From Cristatella mucedo (taxonomy: Eukaryota > Bryozoa > Phylactolaemata > Cristatellidae), in contig WPIO01000060.1 in assembly GCA_009760855.2 (NCBI GenBank), positions 1,479,501 to 1,543,500 on the forward strand: 64,000 nucleotides of DNA. The letters are read 5' to 3'. Below are positions 57,890 through 64,000 of this stretch, one piece after another. Both the position numbers and the translations under genes were made by a program. Under the pieces are notes generated by a model. That model saw only the letters and a list, made by a program, of their open reading frames with translations, was not told the DNA's origin and did no database searches. Position 1 is the first letter of the stretch; every line of letters starts with the position of its first letter.

Positions 57890-58740
57890 CAATCAATCGC
57901 CACTTCTCTCGAATATCCTACCGACCTGTCCTCAGTGGTGGAATGCTATAACACAACTGTAGCCGGAGTTCTGGGGCATTTTTCTACTCTGATGAAGCAA
58001 ATCCTTCGACCTCGCCCAGATAGCCTGTGATTTAGTACAATCTGTCACCAGAGGCGGAGCCAGAGGGAGTTGGGCCTTTCCCCCTCCTCCTCAAAGCAGG
58101 GCAAAGATCTGGACCGACCCCTATTCCTTCATCCCCTACCATTGCCAAAGACGGCATTATGTCTTTATTGATCTCGATTGTAAATCTCCGAGTTCGTACG
58201 GAATAAGCACTGAGATTTCTGGCAATACTGTTTTCATTGTTTGCTGATTTAATCCCACCCACGCGAAAATTGTAGTGTTCTTGCTCTCTATATAAACTGT
58301 TTGTACGTCGTGCCCCTAGAAAAAGTCCGGGATTGGCCACTGGCTAGACCCCAAGCATAAGAAAGCATACACCGAATCAGGATTGGCTGTCCACCAACAG
58401 GGAAGTCAGAAATTGAACTATTGTTAGGTCCGACTGATCCGCACTCGCAAATTCCAATCCCGGCGTGTTAACCGTTGTGGAATCATAGATGCGAAATGCG
58501 AAAATGTTGATGTCGACCATCAACAATCTCCCGAACCTCGCCCTGGTCAGTGCTTCGCAAAGCGATAACTTTGGTACATTCTTATATGGTTCTTATAACT
58601 TCTTCAGATAAATTAAAAATCAGAGCTTCAATCACCAAAGTTACACTCTCCGGGCTCATTACCCTTTGGTCTTTCTTTAATTCTAAGTTCACCTTGCAGC
58701 ATGCTACTAGTGATCCAATCTCAAAGTTCATCTCAAAAGC
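57890..58740 (+). mobile_element. LINE-B endonuclease/linker remnant, split by another element
   Basis: Plus-strand words at 57900-58040 match 49480-49610 (the SSLVDSYNTTLA and LKKCTVRP region). 58343-58560 continues the linker (GGATTGGCTGTCCACCAACA). The gap is filled by a MITE-like segment. Confidence 0.68.
58049..58342. mobile_element. MITE-like insertion
   Basis: The segment begins CAGAGGCGGAGCCAGAGGG and ends with the inverted, weakly similar CCGGGATTGGCCACTG, inside a LINE-B remnant whose sequence resumes after it. CAGxGGCGGA-type ends are common in invertebrate hAT-like MITEs. No convincing target duplication was found. A 102-codon minus frame inside is probably chance. Confidence 0.45.
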
Positions 58741-58741
58741 C

Positions 58742-58884
58742 CCGTGGTTAAGTTGCTCGCCCCGAACATGGTCTGGCCGAGGTCGTGGGCTCGAGCCCCC
58801 AGGCATGTGCGAATTACCTGAATAGAGATTAAGTTCTCTAAGAGCGCTATACACATTTATTATACTATATTTATATATATATAT
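58742..58884 (+). mobile_element. SINE-2 copy
   Basis: Plus strand with GTGGTTAAGTTGCTCGCCCC (box A area), GAGGTCGTGGGCTCGAGCCC (box B), CTGAATAGAGATTAAGTTCTC (3' hairpin) and an AT-rich tail. Confidence 0.85.
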
Positions 58885-60560
58885 TACTACTAATAATAAT
58901 AATAATGATGCACTTGATAAAGCGCCCTCAGAGAACTCTATCTCTGTCTAGGCACTTTATATCTGCTGCAAAGGAAACTCGATTGAATGGTGAGTGGTAT
59001 CATGAATAAATAACATTAATAACACGGTTAGGGATGGCATGCACAGAGTCAGCATGCAAGTTTGGTTAGTGTCGGCATGCACACTGTCAACACACTTAAG
59101 CACATAAAGGACGAATCACATTGGACCAACTATATTCTGTAACAAATAGGCGCGCTTTTAATTTCATTTTAAATGTAGTCAAGTCAGGAGCTGTCGTGAC
59201 GCAAGTTGGGAGTGAGTTTCAGGCTTTGGTAGCATACCAACTAAATGCACGGTCTCCAAAGTATTTGAGTTTTTACGAGGTATTTGTAGACTGTTGGATT
59301 CCGAAAAGTCGGTGGTGCGATGCTTGGCCTGGTAATGGAGTAAATTTGATAGATAAGCTGGAGCCAAAGAATGAAGGGACCAGACAGGCTGGAGCCTACG
59401 AATGAAGGGAACTAAAAGTGAGCGACAAAAGTTTAAGACAATCCATTGCTTGACTTGTAGCCAGTGAAGGTCTGCAAGGAGTGGTGTACTGTGGCAACTG
59501 CGACGCTCACGACAGACAAGCCTAGCTGCCGAGTTTTGCACCAGCTGTAAACGCCTGATTGCATATGCCGGTAGGCCAGCAAGCAGTGAGTTAAAATTAA
59601 AAAATTAAATACTAGCTGATTTAACTGTCTCTTTTGTATAGTGACAGAAGAGCCTTTAAGGTTATGACCACCGCTTGCAGTGGCGATTAAAGATCGCCCA
59701 CCGCAGGATTAGAACCCACGACATCGGGAACAAGGTCGTGAAAAGCAACCACCTTAGCTAATGCAACATCATGGTTCACCAGTTACTGAAGTCAAGACGG
59801 GATGTCACAAATGCATGGAACAGCTTAGATGTGGTATCCTTATCTAATGAAGCCCGAATTTTAGCAATGTTACCTAGCTGAAAGCAGGCAGACTTGATTG
59901 TGGAGCTGATGTGGTCGTCTAACGAAAGGTCACTTTGGAACATGACACCTAGATTTCGTGCAGATTCAACAAGAAATATGTTGGCAGGGCCGGTTTTGAG
60001 CATCGGCCTTTCTAATTTCTGAATCACACTTGGTTTGCCCATAAGTGGTAAGTTAGTTGTATCATCATTTAATTTAAGAAAAGTTGCTGTCATCTATATG
60101 TGGGTGTCAACAACACATGCAGCAAGGAAGTTTAGAGAATTCGGGGTGCTGAAAGGCTTGGAGGAATCAAAGCAAAGGTACAACTGAGTATCATCCGCAC
60201 AGAAGTGAAAGCCTAGATTGTGCTTGGTAATCACATCGGCAGGAGGGAGAGTATAAACCGTGAAAATAATCGGACCTAGCACGGAGTCCTGAGGTACCCC
60301 ATATTTCAGAGGTACATCGGAGGATCTTTGTCCATTCACATCAATACTCTGGAGTCTTCCACAGAGCTAGGACCTAAACCGTTGCAGACCAGTGCCAGTA
60401 ATGCCCAGGCGAGATGAGACGCGCTCAAGAAGAACTGGGTGATCGATACTATCAAAAGCTGCCGAAAGGTCAAGCAAAACAAGCAGAGATACTCTACCTA
60501 TGGCTACATTCCTAAGTAGGTCGTTATACACCCGAAGCAATGCTGACTCTGTAGCTCGTT
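58885..60560 (-). mobile_element. LINE-B copy, 5'-truncated, split by SINE-1
   Basis: Minus-strand copy from the (ATT)n tail (58888-58906) and hairpin to RT. It includes SAARLVCRERRSCHSTPLLA near 59480-59540, the ESARNLGVMFQSDLSLDDH block near 59900-59970, LKYGVPQDSVLGPIIF near 60250-60310, and LNFLAACVVDTH. A SINE-1 sits at 59594-59780. It is among the better LINE-B fragments. Confidence 0.85.
59594..59780 (-). mobile_element. SINE-1 copy inserted in LINE-B, with target duplication
   Basis: Complete minus-strand SINE-1 with an A-rich tail. The host LINE reads GAGTTA on the left and AGTTACTGAAGTCAAG on the right, so AGTTA (59589-59593 and 59781-59785) is a probable target-site duplication. 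It post-dates the LINE-B copy. Confidence 0.85.
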
Positions 60561-60639
60561 TATATTTACATACATGTATTATATTTAAGAAGACTAATAA
60601 CCCTATTTACCCCATTAAAAAATTCTTCTCCAGAATGCT

Positions 60640-61400
60640 TAGATGCGCAGCTCCCTTGCATTAGTGCTTCAACAAGTACCATCTTAGACTCATGTCTTTC
60701 CCTGGACCCTTGAACACATAATTCGCAGGAACAACCAATATTGAGATAACCCTGGACCGGGCGAACTTAAGTAACACCGGACCAGTCTTCCAACTACTGG
60801 TCCTATCAAGGGCATGGAAGGGCGTAAATGTAAGAAAATGTAAGCTTTTGCAAAATCTGCAGATCCAGAGCTAGTAAAAGCCGGTGAGATATTACAGTTA
60901 ATTACCTCATTGAGTAAGCACTGCTGTAAGTGTTTAACGGCCTACTAATTTAAACTGATTAATATGTGTTTCTGCACGCTCTGCGGCCATTTTAGGCCGC
61001 ATGTGATACTTTCGATCACATAGTTTTTCATTCGCGGCTATCAACTCATCTTTAAATCACTGGTACTGCACTGAAATAGTTTAGGTCCTATGTTATTGGA
61101 AAATTTCAGAATGTTGATGTCAAACGGCTCATCTATTCGGAAGCTAGTAAAATATGGTATATCCCCATAGATCTGTTTTATATCCAGTTCTTATCATAAT
61201 TTATACTCTCCCTCATGCCGATATATTCCCCATGCACTTTGAAAGCTTCCTTTTTATGCACAGGGCTCAGCTGTACCCATGCTTTGAACCCGTCCAGGAT
61301 TCTAGCAAGTCGATCTCTCTCGCTCCTTTGCAGCTAGTATGCTGCCATTTAGTCACCGATCAGAAAAACGCTCAAACATTGAACGGCGATATAAACTAGA
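60640..61400 (+). mobile_element. LINE-B RT remnant
   Basis: Plus-strand decayed RT. Near 60755-60830 lies the N-YRPVSLLPFLSK block; near 60990-61110 the AFD--DH and FRSY blocks; near 61140-61290 the LKYGIP-SVLxPVL and F---D-Q blocks. Numerous stops. Confidence 0.65.
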
Positions 61401-61492
61401 TTATTAGCTGTACAAACCCATTGTTACTAAAGAATTAGAAATTCTAACCATCAAACTGAGTTTGGCCACCGGAAATAAGGGTAATCGCCTTC

Positions 61493-61650
61493 AAAGACCA
61501 AGGTCAGGGTGCTCACCTTTACCAATGAGGTCGTGGGCTCGAGCCCTGCGGCAAATGGGAAGTGCCTGGATAAATATTCAGCTCTTTTCGGGCACTATAC
61601 CAATGAATTAAATATATATATATATATATATATTTATTTATTTATTTATA
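61493..61650 (+). mobile_element. SINE-2 copy with (TA)n tail
   Basis: GAGGTCGTGGGCTCGAGCCC (box B), then GTGCCTGGATAAATATTCAG and a tail turning into (TA)n/(TTTA)n at 61612-61680. The box A region is diverged. Confidence 0.78.
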
Positions 61651-61679
61651 TTTATGCGTATATATATCTATGTATATAT

Positions 61680-62300
61680 AATATCAATACATTGTATAGC
61701 GCCTTTAGGGAACAGAATCCCTGTCTATGTACTTTACAGATGCCGCATGGAAAGCATTATGAAATGATTGGTGGTAACATCAGCAAGCATTAGGCACAGT
61801 GTAAGCAGGTATATGCATATGAAGGACGAATCACAAAGACCCACTCAATGTTGTGATAAATGGGTATGTGCTAAGCTTTTTTTAAATTTCGTCATGTCAG
61901 GGGACGTTGTGATGTGCGTCAGTAGTGAGTTCCAGGTTTTGGAAGCATATGAACTAAAGGTATAGTCTCCAAAGGTTTTCAGGCTCGTGCGAGGTATGGC
62001 TAAACTATTTGAGTCAGAACATCGAGTTGCACGATTTTTTGCCTAATGGGGTTCTGATAGGTAAGCGAGAGCCAGAAAATGAAGGGACATAAAAGTACAT
62101 CACAGAACCTTGAAGTTTATACGGTGCTTGATTGGGAACCAGTGTAGGTCTGTGAGAAGTGGTGTGATGCGGCAACTGCGACGCTCATGGCAGACGAGTC
62201 TAGCTGCAGAATTGCTTTACCAACTGTAAGGGCCTGATTGCATACACCGCTAGACCAGAAAGCATATACCTCCATCAGTGTCTGAGAACTATCTGGGTGT
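61680..62300 (-). mobile_element. LINE-B 3' fragment
   Basis: Reversed tail hairpin near 61695-61740 (TAGCGCCTTTAGGGAACAGA), 3' UTR and a decayed RT C-terminus near 62120-62260. Confidence 0.75.
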
Positions 62301-62462
62301 CTGGATCCAACGTTACCCGTCACTAAATTATGACGTCAGCTCCATTGTCAAGTCTGAATGTTTTCAACTATTTAGCAGCATAAACCTTTTTGCACGCTGA
62401 GATATGGATACCATAGCCAAACTGGTACGTGCATTAAAAACAATACGTCTACGCTCATAAAC

Positions 62463-62650
62463 AGCCGTGATGGCACACTAGGTAAGGTGGTTGCTTTCAC
62501 GACCTTGGTCCCGAAGTCGTGGGTTCGATTCCTGCGGTAGGCGATTCTTTATCGCCACTGTCAGCGGTGGTGATAGCCGTACAGGCTCTTCTGTCGCTAT
62601 ACAAAAAGAGGCTGTTTAATCAGCTAGGATTTATTTATTTATTATTAAAC
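62463..62650 (+). mobile_element. SINE-1 copy with intact tail
   Basis: The most complete SINE-1: box A, box B, second stem, body, CAGCTAGGA and a (TTTA)n tail at 62630-62645. It differs from the 56836 copy at few positions. Confidence 0.9.
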
Positions 62651-62839
62651 ATAAACCAGTGTTGAACGGCATAGAAGTGGCAGTCAAAGTAGCTAAATAG
62701 ATAAAGCACTGTATTGGCAACCCTCGGGTTTTTGGAGCAAGTCCCGCAATAGGCGAAATTCATTTCTAACGTTCATTTTCACAGAATATCACCTCTGGTT
62801 ACTCTCTATTATAAAATTACAGCTCTCGAGGTTTACTGC

Positions 62840-63060
62840 CCGCGAAATCTCAAGCTTACAGTTGGCTCAAAACTCTGAAGAAATATTTTTCAATCTTGAA
62901 AGTTGAAACTTCCACATTACACCTTTCTCGTCGAACTGAGCTGGTTCCCCATCAACAGCGTAATAACTTCAACACTCTGTGACTCACTTTCAGGTCTCTC
63001 CTTCTTTAACAACGGATAATTTACCTATCCGAAATTATTCGTGATTGGACTACGCTTCGT
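62840..63060 (+). mobile_element. LINE-B remnant
   Basis: Very decayed plus-strand words of the RT C-terminus (AGCTTACAGTTGGCTCAAAA, CGTCGAACTGAGCTGGTTCC). Confidence 0.5.
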
Positions 63061-63550
63061 ACAATCTGCTCTACTGACGGTAAGAAGTATCTTTACTTCT
63101 AAAAAGCCATAAGTTCATGGTACGTGGCCTTGGCTCCCTTTGCACTGGACGCCTGGAACACAAAATCATCTAGCCTCCACAGACTTGAAGATATTTTAAA
63201 GGAAGTTAAAAAACCTGCTCCTAACATGATTTGCTCCATCCATTTGAGTTGTAACCTCTCTAGTTGGAGCATGCTGTGCCATTATCGTTGATCATAGAAC
63301 ATGCTTCTTTTTTTAATTGTAGAGGGCCTTAGAAAAAAATTATCAACTTAGGAGAGCTGAGCACATGCAAAATTGTGTCTCATCTCGACTTTTCTGCATG
63401 TGATGCTCAAAGGATTAAAGGTTCTCCCAGTCGAAATAACGTTTGTCTGAAGCAGCTTGATTTCGTGGATTTCGGTTAAAATGCCGTTAGCTCATTCTTA
63501 ATAAATTAAATTAATGCAGAACATGTAAAACAAACATTTACTAATTGATT
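63061..63550. other. Unassigned stretch
   Basis: No recognised repeat or exon. Confidence 0.5.
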
Positions 63551-63554
63551 AATA

Positions 63555-63655
63555 AAAATATTATTAATACATTTGTATAGCACCTTCAGTGAACCTAGTA
63601 GCTTTCTAGGCACTTTGCTAATGTTGCAAACGAAGTATGATTAAATGGTTAATGG
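63555..63655 (-). mobile_element. LINE-B 3' terminus fragment
   Basis: ATTATTAATACATTTGTATA tail side, the hairpin TAGCACCTTCAGTGAACCTA and AGGCACTTTGCTAATGTTGC, reversed. It is cut by LINE-A sequence at about 63660. Confidence 0.7.
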
Positions 63656-63659
63656 TAGC

Positions 63660-64000
63660 TCTTGAACACGATAACCTTCCTCAAAGATTGAGAACAGTGA
63701 TCGGTCTTGCAGATGATGCACTGGCATGGTTTAAATCGTACTTGTCCCGTCGTGTTCAATCCATGTCGTATGGGGTCAGATTTCATCCACCAGACCTGTG
63801 GAGTCCCATCGAGGGACCGTTCTCGGCCCTTTGCTTTTCTTTATTTATACTGAACCTCTGAGGAAAGATTTTCGGGCCCGTGGAATATGCTATCACTATT
63901 ATTTTGACGATACTCAGCTTTATTTTCGATTTAAACTGTTTGAATCTGCTGCAACCACTTACAAACTGAATTCTTACATACGTTGCATACGTTCGATCCT
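63660..64000 (+). mobile_element. LINE-A RT fragment at right edge
   Basis: LRTVIGLADDALAWFKSYLS is nearly identical to the LINE-A RT at 15490-15550. RRVQSMSYGVRF, then degraded GVPQGSV and YADDTQ blocks follow. It continues beyond the window. Confidence 0.8.

Noticed and set aside
58032-58340. 102-codon minus frame as a gene
   Set aside because: It coincides with the MITE-like insertion and shows no domain or splice context.

Overview
The window is nuclear DNA of an invertebrate animal. Coding sequence is cut into short exons with canonical GT..AG borders and introns of 0.1-6 kb. The spaces between exons are filled with 5'-truncated non-LTR retrotransposons, tRNA-derived SINEs and long (CT)n tracts. 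Nothing here fixes the species; a lophotrochozoan or flatworm-like host is plausible but unproven.

Two genes, both C-subfamily ABC transporters closest to ABCC4/MRP4, lie tail to tail. Gene A (plus strand, 834-11327, 5' end beyond the left edge) has five exons covering the last half of TMD2 and all of NBD2. It carries an in-frame TAA at 4811-4813. Gene B (minus strand, 57290 down to 22095, 5' end not found in the window) has 13 recognisable exons, from mid TMD1 through NBD1, linker, TMD2 and NBD2 to a TAA stop: about 1143 residues in one uninterrupted frame. Exons A1-A4 and B9-B12 have identical lengths (151, 231, 299, 419 nt) and phases, so the genes are paralogues by duplication. Gene B looks functional; gene A looks like a decaying or polymorphic copy.

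The rest is mobile DNA. LINE-A (CR1/L2/Rex-like, CATTA-repeat tail) has one nearly complete copy between the genes (14271-17690, minus) and about eight fragments. LINE-B (same broad clade, ATT-repeat tail) has its best copy at 48890-51960 and more than fifteen fragments. SINE-1 has a long box-B hairpin and a (TTTA)n tail. SINE-2 has a 3' end resembling the LINE-B tail, which suggests a LINE/SINE partnership. A 187-bp non-autonomous hAT element at 29812-29998 closely resembles the SPIN ('Space Invader') family. An unclassified segment at 23325-23990 ends in the same tail as LINE-B.

Region by region: 1-11.3 kb gene A with LINE-B pieces in its introns; 11.3-22.1 kb intergenic, dominated by LINE-A; 22.1-57.3 kb gene B with repeat-packed introns; 57.3-64 kb upstream of the last visible gene B exon, a layered graveyard of LINE-B, SINE-1, SINE-2, a MITE-like element and LINE-A. 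No genuine tRNA, rRNA, CRISPR array or bacterial-type operon was seen.
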